From Prevotella sp. (GTDB lineage Bacteria > Bacteroidota > Bacteroidia > Bacteroidales > Bacteroidaceae): a stretch of 5,786 nt of DNA. Of the stretch, positions 1 through 5,401 are shown piece after piece (position 1 is the first letter of the stretch; each line of letters starts with the position of its first letter). The notes below the pieces were generated by a model. The model was given only the letters and a program-made list of their open reading frames with translations, had not been told where the DNA came from and searched no databases. The translations under genes were made by a program, and so were the position numbers. The stretch covers positions 1 to 5,786 of the forward strand of contig JAIJUV010000166.1 in NCBI GenBank assembly GCA_022732315.1, read 5' to 3'.

Positions 1-78
1 TTCTGGGAGAACGGCGTAAAGTTCTTCACCATCGAAGGTCCAAACAAGGAGAAAATCGAGTTCTGCGAAAAACTCTAA
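1..78 (+). CDS. VOC (glyoxalase-like) family protein, C-terminal fragment
   Basis: The open frame runs in from the left edge and encodes 25 residues (starting FWENGVKFFTIEGPN, ending in EKIEFCEKL) before a TAA stop. The 'F-x-I-x-x-P-N-x-E-K-I-E-F-C' pattern is the usual last beta-strand pair of small VOC/glyoxalase-fold proteins, in which the Glu before the final Phe is normally a metal ligand. Substrate and reaction cannot be deduced from so short a piece; VOC proteins include lactoylglutathione lyases, epimerases, dioxygenases and resistance proteins. A strong terminator about 70 bp downstream fits this being the end of a transcription unit. The family call is inferred from the motif only. 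Confidence 0.6.
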   Translation, partial: FWENGVKFFTIEGPNKEKIEFCEKL

Positions 79-148
79 TCCGCAGCTGACTTTTAGATAA
101 ACACAGATTAGCATAGCAATACAAGAGAAAGAGAGAGAGAAAAATGAC

Positions 149-212
149 GAAAGTCCAGCTTGGAGCCTTTCTGAGAGAGAGGCATCCGAGTTGGACTTTC
201 TTTTTTCGTTTT
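149..212 (+). terminator. Rho-independent terminator, possibly bidirectional
   Basis: Bases 149-167 pair with 181-200: 17 Watson-Crick and 2 G-T pairs, one bulged A at 184 and a 13-nt purine-rich loop. The + strand continues with TTTTTTCGTTTT. It lies between convergent genes (VOC fragment on +, cupin on -). Read on the minus strand, the hairpin is followed by GTCATTTTTCTCTCTCTC, the complement of the purine run at 123-144, so it may also stop transcription from the cupin side, less ideally. Confidence 0.9.
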
Positions 213-258
213 CCTTGAGGAATATGATGCGTTTTCCCTAATTGATGTTTCAAGGATA

Positions 259-591
259 TTAATGATGCTCAGGCACAATGGCGAGATACACCAGATCATG
301 GTCGGTGAGGTTCTCCATATAATGAGCATGGTTCATAGGGCAATAATGCACCTGTCCCTGTCGAACCTCCTCCACGGTATCATCATAATGGAAAGTAGCA
401 GTGCCGCTTACCACATAGATAATCTCGCAGTTGCCCTCATGAGTATGAAGACCAGTTGATGCACCCGGACGCAAGGTAGAATACATAATCTTCACCTTGT
501 CATCCACATAGTTACGGGTGTCGAGTTTACCCTGTCCACCCTTGAAGCCCTCCAAATGAGCCTCAGCAATCTTTTCGAAATCTATTACCAT
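259..591 (-). CDS. Small single-domain cupin protein
   Basis: This 110-residue protein is essentially one cupin beta-barrel. Cupin motif 1 is complete (G43, H49, H51, E56, G63), as is most of motif 2 (G79, P85, H90, N94, with Asn replacing the usual Gly after Pro). H49, H51, E56 and H90 are the expected ligands of a bound divalent metal. There is no signal peptide or membrane segment, so it is probably cytoplasmic. Proteins of this size include mannose-6-phosphate isomerase-like cupins, ectoine synthase-like proteins and simple dioxygenases; the sequence does not decide between them. The gene lies 85 bp downstream of the Nudix gene on the same strand with no terminator visible between them, so co-transcription is likely. 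The start is the only in-frame ATG near the N-terminus; its Shine-Dalgarno is weak (ATAAAG directly before ATG), as is common in Bacteroidota. Confidence 0.88.
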   Translation of the reverse strand: MVIDFEKIAEAHLEGFKGGQGKLDTRNYVDDKVKIMYSTLRPGASTGLHTHEGNCEIIYVVSGTATFHYDDTVEEVRQGQVHYCPMNHAHYMENLTDHDLVYLAIVPEHH

Positions 592-676
592 CTTTATAAT
601 GTTTATTGTTTAATATCTATTGCTTACAGTCTATCGTCTGCTGTTTACTTGGCTTTTATAAATGAAGCCCTGCAGC

Positions 677-1225
677 TTACTTTGCTTTCGCAAAATACTT
701 CCAGAGCGGAGCAGCCATCAGGCTCTGCCAGATTTCACCCTTCTCCAGCATTTCCATCACTTCTTCTCTTGAGAAGAGGCGAATTTCGATATCCTCTTCC
801 TTATCCAGATGCTGAACATCCATGCGCTCCACATCCGTAGCCAGATAACAATGGGTAAGATTGGTATGCGTGCTCGGATTAGCCGAAATCGTCATCCACT
901 TCTGCCAGTTACCGCCACCGAATCCAGTCTCTTCCATCAGCTCTCGCTTGGCAGCCACCATCGGATCCTCGCCCTTCTCTATCACTCCGGCACAAAGTTC
1001 ATTCACCGTCTTCCCTATCGCATAGCGATACTGACGAACGAAGATGAACTCTCCCTCCTTCGTAATGGCGATGGTATTTACCCAGTCAGGATATTCCAGC
1101 ACGTAATATTCATCGATGATGGCACCCGTAGGCAATTCCACCTTATCCACTCGTGCCGTGAGCCAAGGCTTCTCTATCAGATACTTCTGCGAGAGCGTCT
1201 TCCATTTCATATCTTTATCAGCCAT
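677..1225 (-). CDS. Nudix hydrolase, probable ADP-ribose pyrophosphatase
   Basis: This 182-residue protein carries a perfect Nudix box, G(x5)E(x7)RE-U-x-EE-x-G-U, at residues 80-102 (G80, E86, R94, E95, L96, E98, E99, G101, F102). The Glu residues bind the catalytic Mg/Mn ions. A proline (P117) lies 15 residues after the box, the spacing regarded as diagnostic of the ADP-sugar pyrophosphatase subclass, and the length and N-terminal beta domain also fit NudF-type enzymes, which hydrolyse ADP-ribose to AMP and ribose 5-phosphate. No secretion signal is present. It is the first gene of a probable operon with the downstream cupin and has its own promoter about 50 bp upstream. The start ATG follows an A-rich leader (AGAAAAAGAT). 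The exact substrate is an inference; other ADP-sugars or GDP-mannose are alternatives. Confidence 0.9.
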   Translation of the reverse strand: MADKDMKWKTLSQKYLIEKPWLTARVDKVELPTGAIIDEYYVLEYPDWVNTIAITKEGEFIFVRQYRYAIGKTVNELCAGVIEKGEDPMVAAKRELMEETGFGGGNWQKWMTISANPSTHTNLTHCYLATDVERMDVQHLDKEEDIEIRLFSREEVMEMLEKGEIWQSLMAAPLWKYFAKAK

Positions 1226-1277
1226 ATCTTTTTCTATTTTTTAAAATCAGACTTCTTCTTCATTTAAATTGATGGTG

Positions 1278-1285
1278 CAAAAGTA
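1278..1285 (-). promoter_or_regulatory. Bacteroidota-type -7 promoter element for the Nudix-cupin unit
   Basis: Read on the minus strand this is TACTTTTG, an exact match to the Bacteroidota -7 consensus TAnnTTTG. Transcription would start near 1271, giving a leader of about 45 nt before the Nudix ATG. The -33 region is only T-rich, without a clear TTTG at the expected distance. Confidence 0.65.
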
Positions 1286-1359
1286 CAAAAAAAGATTGAA
1301 AGGAGAAAAAGTTTACCTGTTATTTCTTTCGAAAAAAACATATCCTAAAACCTTCATGC

Positions 1360-1441
1360 CATTCTTAGCCCCTAATTTTAGAAGGTTTGACTCATTCTTA
1401 GCCCCTAATTTTAGAAGGTTTAACCCATTCTTAGCCCCTAA
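1360..1441. repeat. 33-bp tandem repeat, about 2.5 copies
   Basis: Units start at 1360, 1393 and 1426 with an exact period of 33. The first 29 bases (CATTCTTAGCCCCTAATTTT followed by AGAAGGTTT) are identical in units 1 and 2; unit 3 keeps only the first 16 bases and then runs into a 14-bp palindrome. An inverted copy of one segment lies just outside: AAACCTTC at 1348-1355 is complementary to GAAGGTTT at 1381-1388. The array sits in the gene-free stretch 1226-1544, between divergent promoters. On the + strand it could be read as an 11-residue repeat because 33 is a multiple of 3, but no other evidence supports a gene there. Confidence 0.92.
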
Positions 1442-1452
1442 CACTAGTGTTA
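1439..1452. repeat. Perfect 14-bp palindrome upstream of the tannase-like gene
   Basis: TAACACTAGTGTTA is a perfect inverted repeat, placed where the third tandem-repeat unit loses its match and about 60 bp upstream of the -7 element of the next gene. Its size and position would suit a dimeric regulator, but it could equally be the remains of a longer dyad belonging to the repeat family. No regulator is encoded in the window. Confidence 0.55.
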
Positions 1453-1485
1453 TTATTTATTAAAATCGTAATTTTTCACTGCTAA

Positions 1486-1519
1486 TTGTTCTATTTCTTC
1501 AGGATTTTAAGTAACTTTG
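1486..1519 (+). promoter_or_regulatory. Promoter of the tannase-like gene
   Basis: TAACTTTG at 1512-1519 matches the Bacteroidota -7 consensus TAnnTTTG exactly. A TTGTT at 1486-1490, 21 bp upstream, can serve as the -33 element. Transcription would start near 1526, leaving a leader of about 20 nt before the ATG at 1545. Confidence 0.7.
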
Positions 1520-1544
1520 CATCGTTCAAATATATCAAGTAACA

Positions 1545-3065
1545 ATGAAGAAGTTTTTCGTAGCATCGCTGGCCTTGGTACTTTGTGTATGTGCCCAGGC
1601 AGCGAAGAAGCCTACACCAAAGTTGGTGTTTGATGCTTCGAAAGGCGTGGCGGGGTCTGTTACCCTTCCTAATGGGAAGAAGGTCAACTATACTGCTTAC
1701 ACAAATTTGTATTATGTTACTCATGTAGAGGATTCTACGTATCAGTACATGAATGTGTTTGTTCCTGAGAGTGCAACGCAATCCACTCCTATCTTTATGC
1801 CCAATTATGTGGGTGGCTATATGGCAGCTGCTCCAAGGATGATAGATGAGGGTAATGCATCAGGTAGAGCTTTGGCAGAAGGCTATGTTGTAGCTATACC
1901 TGGTGCAAGAGGTAGAAACTCTATGATTGTACAGAAGGGAAAGACAGTTTATACGGGTCGTGCTCCTAAGGGACTGCTTGATTTGAAAGCGGCAGTTCGC
2001 TATCTGCGTTTCTTTGACAGGGATATGCTGGGTGATGCCGAGCATATTATTACCGATGGAACAAGTGCAGGTGGAGCTATGTCGTCTTTATTGGGTTCCA
2101 CCGGCAATAATCCTTCTTATGAGCCTATGCTCAAAGCCATGGGAGCAGCTGATACAAGAGACGATGTTTTTGCGGCAGTTTGTTTTTGCCCTATCATCGA
2201 TCTTGACCATGCGGATATGGCGTATGAGTGGTTGTATGGAGGTGTGGATGAAAAGATTCGACCTGTAACGAGCGAGCAAGTTGCTGCTTCTAAGGAGTTG
2301 GCTGCACAATTTCCTGCTTACATCAATAGTTTGGGACTAAAGAAAAAGGATGGAAGTGATTTGAACGCAGACAACTATCGTGATTATATCAAGCAGCTTT
2401 TGATGACAAGTGCTCAGGATGCAAAGGATTATGGTGCTGATATACCAGATAGTATTGGATTTTCATTCTCTTCAGGCATGAAGTTCATTGCTCCTATGAA
2501 TGGTGGCAAGAAGCAGGGAGAAATGAAGTTTCCAATGGATGTGCCAAAAGATGGTCCTAAGATGATGCCAATGAGAAATAAGTCAAAGGGAGAATACATC
2601 ACTGGTCTTGACTTGGATAAGTATCTTTCTTATGTGGCAAGTAAGACTGCCCTAAAAGGTGTGCCGGCTTTCGATAGTAAAGGAGTAGCAGGAAGTAAGG
2701 CCAGTGGAGAAAATGAGGAGTTTGGCAATAGCAAGGGTAGTTCTGTTAACTTTACCACCTATTCGTTGGTAAAAGCCACAGGAAATTCCAAAGCTGTTCT
2801 TGGCAAGGAAATAGAAGAGAATGTAAGGTTGCTCAATCCGATGTGCATGATGGATGAAGAAGGTTCTTGCATTGCACCTCATTGGTACATCCGTCATGGA
2901 GCCATAGACAGAGACACGGCGTTCCCTATTCCTATCAACTTGGCTACCAAGCTTGAAAACAAGGGTAAGGATGTTAACTTCAAGCTGCCTTGGAATCGTC
3001 CTCACTCAGGTGATTACGCCTTGAACGAACTTTTTGGATGGATTCGCTCGATTTGCGGTAAATAG
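1545..3065 (+). CDS. Secreted tannase-like alpha/beta-hydrolase (subtype B tannase family)
   Basis: The 506-residue protein starts with a type I signal peptide (basic MKK, hydrophobic 4-16, likely cleavage after AQA at 17-19), so it is exported; the Cys residues at 14 and 16 lack a proper lipobox. The alpha/beta-hydrolase nucleophile elbow is GTSAGG (S174). Near the C-terminus, RHGAIDRDTAF (D455, D457) and PWNRPHSGDY (H487) supply Asp and His. From memory of Lactobacillus plantarum tannase (Ser163/Asp419/His451, galloyl contacts Lys343, Glu357, Asp421), S174, D455 and H487 match the triad; D455, D457 and H487 share one offset, and K371 and E389 are plausible equivalents of the galloyl-binding Lys and Glu. 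Such enzymes hydrolyse galloyl esters of hydrolysable tannins. Residues about 200-390 form the large lid/insert typical of the family. The gene is monocistronic, with its own promoter and terminator. The substrate is inferred; a feruloyl or other aromatic ester is possible. Confidence 0.85.
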   Translation: MKKFFVASLALVLCVCAQAAKKPTPKLVFDASKGVAGSVTLPNGKKVNYTAYTNLYYVTHVEDSTYQYMNVFVPESATQSTPIFMPNYVGGYMAAAPRMIDEGNASGRALAEGYVVAIPGARGRNSMIVQKGKTVYTGRAPKGLLDLKAAVRYLRFFDRDMLGDAEHIITDGTSAGGAMSSLLGSTGNNPSYEPMLKAMGAADTRDDVFAAVCFCPIIDLDHADMAYEWLYGGVDEKIRPVTSEQVAASKELAAQFPAYINSLGLKKKDGSDLNADNYRDYIKQLLMTSAQDAKDYGADIPDSIGFSFSSGMKFIAPMNGGKKQGEMKFPMDVPKDGPKMMPMRNKSKGEYITGLDLDKYLSYVASKTALKGVPAFDSKGVAGSKASGENEEFGNSKGSSVNFTTYSLVKATGNSKAVLGKEIEENVRLLNPMCMMDEEGSCIAPHWYIRHGAIDRDTAFPIPINLATKLENKGKDVNFKLPWNRPHSGDYALNELFGWIRSICGK

Positions 3066-3089
3066 AGAAATATTTGGGATGAAACTCTT

Positions 3090-3130
3090 TCTCCTCTCTT
3101 GTGTCTTTGCAAGAGAGGAGATTTTTCTTT
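3090..3130 (+). terminator. Rho-independent terminator of the tannase-like gene
   Basis: TCTCCTCTCTTG (3090-3101) and CAAGAGAGGAGA (3110-3121) form a perfect 12-bp stem with an 8-nt loop, followed by TTTTTCTTT. It starts 24 bases after the TAG stop of the tannase-like gene. Confidence 0.93.
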
Positions 3131-3243
3131 ATCAATTGATGGTACAAAAAAGATTGAAAAGTGAAAGGGTATATCCGCTTTATGCTATCAAAAATATATT
3201 CAAATAAAGAAATAAGATATCATAATAGAATGGCAGGAGAAGA

Positions 3244-3264
3244 TGGCGGCATTACTTGCCGCCA
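3244..3264 (-). other. Stem-loop containing the stop codon of the PagL-like gene
   Basis: TGGCGGCA (3244-3251) and TGCCGCCA (3257-3264) form a perfect GC-rich 8-bp stem with a 5-nt loop that holds the TAA stop on the minus strand. The downstream minus-strand sequence (TCTTCTCCTG...) has no proper U-tract, so this is a weak terminator candidate at best; it might instead protect the mRNA 3' end. No better minus-strand terminator is visible between 3131 and 3243. Confidence 0.4.
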
Positions 3265-4403
3265 AAGCGCCATCCCAAGCCTAGCATCAGATTGTTAGGT
3301 GTCTTGAAATCCACCAGACTGTAGCCGATGTGCAGCATGGCACGTCGGCTCACATGAATCTTCAGGGCAAGCACCTCATATACACCCCTGAAATCGTTGC
3401 GATTGCCAAGCAGATAGGTTCCGGCACCGAAGTTGATGCTGAAATAAGGCATGGCAAACTCACCACGAGCCGAAAGGCCCAGACCAGCCTGGGTACTAAA
3501 CTTATGATTCACCACCTCGCCCCAAGGATCATTCTCCCGGCTAGCCGAACGGTCGTACACACCATCAAGCGAAGCACCCAAACTCAGCCAAGGGTTCAGT
3601 CGGTACATCGGGTTGACATTGAAGCCCATCACGGCATACTTGCCCTCCAGCAGATAACTCGACACACCATCATGGGCTATTCCCTGCTTCCATGCGCCAT
3701 ACAAAACCACATCCGTGTAAAGTCCACGCCTATCCGGCAGTTTCTCCCGCTCCACCTTCGGCACAGCCAATGGTTGTCGGTTGATGTAATAAGCCAGACC
3801 CAATCTTATGCCGCCTGTGTTAAGTCCCATGTTAGGATAAGTGGTGTTGCCATTAGAGAAATGAGTCAGCGAAATACCGGCATTCAGGTCGAGATATTTC
3901 GAGAGCATCCACTTCATATACACATCAACATCAATATATGCCGTAGCCTTGGAGCCTATCACCTTGTTTTCTGGATTGTTCAGCTCGTCATAGGCATTCC
4001 ATCCGAACGCCATACCCAGGTTCCACTCATAGTTGAGCGACACCCTGCGGGATAGGTTCACAATCGGTGCCCCCTGAAACAGATACACGGATATCGGGTT
4101 TGCCAGCCACTGGTTAAACTCATGTCTAGCCAGGCCCACACCCTGATACGCCCCCTGATAGATGGAGCCGGGTCTCACCTCCTCCTTATTCATAAAGGCA
4201 TACTTCAGTGTAAATGTCATGTCGTGATTCATCGTCCGAGCCTCATCATTCCCTCCACGCAGAAACTCGTTAGTATGAAATATGGTAGATGGCACCGCAT
4301 CCAGTGCGATGCGGTGTATAGTCTTGCAGCTATCCTCCTGCGAGGAGGCAGGCAACGCCATGGCAGCAAGCATGGATATAACCAATAAACTTTGTTTCAT
4401 CAT
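3252..4403 (-). CDS. PagL-like / acyloxyacyl hydrolase family outer-membrane beta-barrel protein
   Basis: From the proposed start the protein has 383 residues: a signal peptide (MMKQ, hydrophobic 6-18, cleavage near SSQ at 20-22) and then alternating amphipathic beta-strands ending in LGLGWRFGGK, as in an outer-membrane barrel. LTHFSNG (H181, S183) followed by PNMGLN (190-195) is the active-site signature of PagL-type lipid A 3-O-deacylases, which use His-x-Ser plus a Glu 12 residues after the Ser. Here that position is N195, so catalysis by the textbook triad is uncertain. At 383 residues it is about twice the size of Pseudomonas PagL; the second half (about 220-383) is further barrel-like sequence. 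The frame is open up to 4484, but that would overlap the upstream gene and bury the signal peptide; GGAAAG directly before the tandem ATG codons at 4403 and 4400 supports the shorter form. The gene begins 26 bp after the upstream cassette and may be co-transcribed with it. Confidence 0.78.
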   Translation of the reverse strand: MMKQSLLVISMLAAMALPASSQEDSCKTIHRIALDAVPSTIFHTNEFLRGGNDEARTMNHDMTFTLKYAFMNKEEVRPGSIYQGAYQGVGLARHEFNQWLANPISVYLFQGAPIVNLSRRVSLNYEWNLGMAFGWNAYDELNNPENKVIGSKATAYIDVDVYMKWMLSKYLDLNAGISLTHFSNGNTTYPNMGLNTGGIRLGLAYYINRQPLAVPKVEREKLPDRRGLYTDVVLYGAWKQGIAHDGVSSYLLEGKYAVMGFNVNPMYRLNPWLSLGASLDGVYDRSASRENDPWGEVVNHKFSTQAGLGLSARGEFAMPYFSINFGAGTYLLGNRNDFRGVYEVLALKIHVSRRAMLHIGYSLVDFKTPNNLMLGLGWRFGGK

Positions 4404-4429
4404 TCTTTCCAACACTCCACTATTAATCA

Positions 4430-4660
4430 TTAAGAATGTTTCTCTCTCCAAACCTCCTCTGCTAAATATTTTTCGCTTCGACAATGCAGGTCGGCAACCC
4501 CCTCCTCCATCAATTGTATCGTTTCTGAATTATAAAACATATCCATCGCATCATCTAATGATACGTTATACATCTCACTAATTTCAGATATAATTCTAGC
4601 GAACTTTGCCTCAAGTATAGCATGCCAACCTTCATCATGCAAGATTATATTGTTTGTCAT
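4430..4660 (-). CDS. Small DUF3791-like protein, third gene of the putative toxin-antitoxin cassette
   Basis: This 76-residue acidic, probably all-helical protein overlaps the preceding DUF3990 gene by 4 bp (ATGA), implying translational coupling. Residues 56-68 (A-D-L-H-x-x-S-x-x-Y-L-x-E) carry the same L-H-x-x-S-x-x-Y-L-x-E pattern as residues 48-58 of the DUF3791 protein two genes upstream. The roughly 47 residues ending at that motif align with almost no gap, including a similar 'V-S-L-D-D-A / L-N-A-R-D-V' helix start. It therefore looks like a divergent relative of DUF3791. By context it could be an antitoxin, a chaperone-like partner or a second subunit binding the ADP-ribosyltransferase-like protein; that role is inference. 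No DNA-binding motif, signal peptide or membrane segment is seen. Confidence 0.8.
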   Translation of the reverse strand: MTNNIILHDEGWHAILEAKFARIISEISEMYNVSLDDAMDMFYNSETIQLMEEGVADLHCRSEKYLAEEVWREKHS

Positions 4661-5133
4661 AATCTTATACTTTCTTTAAAGACTAAACAATTATCTAATA
4701 ATTTCTGAGAACGAACACATAGTTGATTATTAGGAATTTCGAAGAAGAGTCGACGCAAAGCTTCTTCCTTTGTTATATCTCCAGCAAAAAACAAGTCAAC
4801 AGTACGAAACACCTTATCATTAGCAATACCACCAAGAACAACGTCATAATTACCAACAACATTTCCTTTTCGGCATGCAACAACAAAATCCAACCATTCC
4901 TCATCATATTTTTCAAACTCTTTCAGAGCATATGAAGAGTTCACAAGCTGTTCGTCCAATTCATAAACATTGAGCCAAGCTTCTTTTCCTCTGCGAAGGA
5001 AGCGTTGAGCATACTTAATCGCTTGCTCTCGCAAAGTCGTAATATAAAAGCCCTGACCAAAATCCAAGAACTTACGTGAGTGAAAAACATCAGGATGCTC
5101 TACCCTCACCATTGAAGCATGATAAACTCTCAT
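4657..5133 (-). CDS. DUF3990 protein, putative ADP-ribosyltransferase-fold toxin
   Basis: This 158-residue protein matches the DUF3990 pattern: N-terminal VYHAS (H5), then DFGQGFYITTLREQAIKYA (24-42, Y30), the YDVVLGGIAND block (96-106) and PNNQLCVRS near the C-terminus (134-142, Q137). DUF3990 is, as I recall, placed in the ADP-ribosyltransferase superfamily. The first two blocks resemble the PARP elements 'L-W-H-G-S' and 'G-x-G-I-Y-F-A'. This suggests an H-Y-Q arrangement (H5, Y30, Q137), with Gln where PARP-type enzymes have the catalytic Glu. It would use NAD to modify a protein, nucleic acid or small molecule; the target is unknown. The start ATG overlaps the DUF3791 stop by 4 bp, and the stop overlaps the next start by 4 bp, so three proteins are made from one coupled message. 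No secretion signal is present, arguing for an intracellular action. The toxin role is inferred from architecture. Confidence 0.82.
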   Translation of the reverse strand: MRVYHASMVRVEHPDVFHSRKFLDFGQGFYITTLREQAIKYAQRFLRRGKEAWLNVYELDEQLVNSSYALKEFEKYDEEWLDFVVACRKGNVVGNYDVVLGGIANDKVFRTVDLFFAGDITKEEALRRLFFEIPNNQLCVRSQKLLDNCLVFKESIRL

Positions 5134-5348
5134 GGGGCTAGCACTCCTTTCTCTTTCATGAAATCAACAAGATCTTCCATCAGATACTCCTTGCTAAAAG
5201 TATGGAGCACATCATAGCTTGGGATAATATAATCAGTAAGTATACCAGAAGTCTTTAGACGCTGATATACATCACGAGCATTCAATCCCAATCTGCGAGA
5301 TAAGTTGCCTATGCAATATGTTACAAAATCAATATTATCACTATTCAT
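5130..5348 (-). CDS. DUF3791 protein, putative partner or antitoxin of the DUF3990 protein
   Basis: The 72-residue protein has the DUF3791 layout: an N-terminal helix (DFVTYCIGNLSRRLG, 7-21), a 'L-N-A-R-D-V-Y-Q-R-L' helix (22-31), then a short loop and the signature S-Y-D-V-L-H (44-49) with S-K-E-Y-L-x-E-D (52-59). It contains no enzyme motif and no secretion signal. DUF3791 genes are commonly found directly in front of DUF3990 genes, and here they share a 4-bp ATGA overlap, the usual arrangement of a small antitoxin or regulator with its toxin. The start is preceded by GCAGAAGGT, a usable ribosome-binding site. An imperfect -7 element (TAGATTTTG, one base too long) lies 40 bp upstream, so the cassette may have its own promoter or may be read through from the remnant gene ending 53 bp before it. 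Confidence 0.83.
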   Translation of the reverse strand: MNSDNIDFVTYCIGNLSRRLGLNARDVYQRLKTSGILTDYIIPSYDVLHTFSKEYLMEDLVDFMKEKGVLAP

Positions 5349-5401
5349 ACCTTCTGCTTTTTAATAATACCACTATTGCTACGCTTACAAAATCTATCCG
5401 A

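Noticed and set aside
123..144. 22-nt purine (GA) run as a phase-variable simple repeat
   Set aside because: It is intergenic, imperfect and next to a terminator; more simply it is part of the terminator flank.
809..1267. A 152-codon + strand open frame
   Set aside because: It lies opposite the Nudix gene, which has a perfect Nudix box; no independent support.
1360..1441. CRISPR array
   Set aside because: The units abut with no variable spacers, there are only about 2.5 copies and no cas genes.
1269..1463. A 64-codon + strand frame with an 11-residue repeat (FLAPNFRRFDS, FLAPNFRRFNP)
   Set aside because: It begins inside the Nudix promoter, has no ribosome-binding site, and its repeat is simply the 33-bp DNA repeat read in frame. 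Composition and position fit non-coding DNA.
3330..4055. A 241-codon + strand open frame
   Set aside because: It is antisense to the PagL-like gene, which has a signal peptide and family motifs; the + frame has no recognisable domain and a composition typical of a shadow frame.
4404..4484. N-terminal extension of the PagL-like protein by 27 residues (start at 4484)
   Set aside because: It would place a charged stretch before an evident signal peptide and overlap the third cassette gene by 55 bp; GGAAAG before the ATG pair at 4403/4400 supports the shorter form.
5388..5396. TAGATTTTG (minus strand) as the -7 element of the DUF3791 cassette
   Set aside because: It has one extra base relative to TAnnTTTG and no -33 element at the right distance; too weak to list as a promoter.
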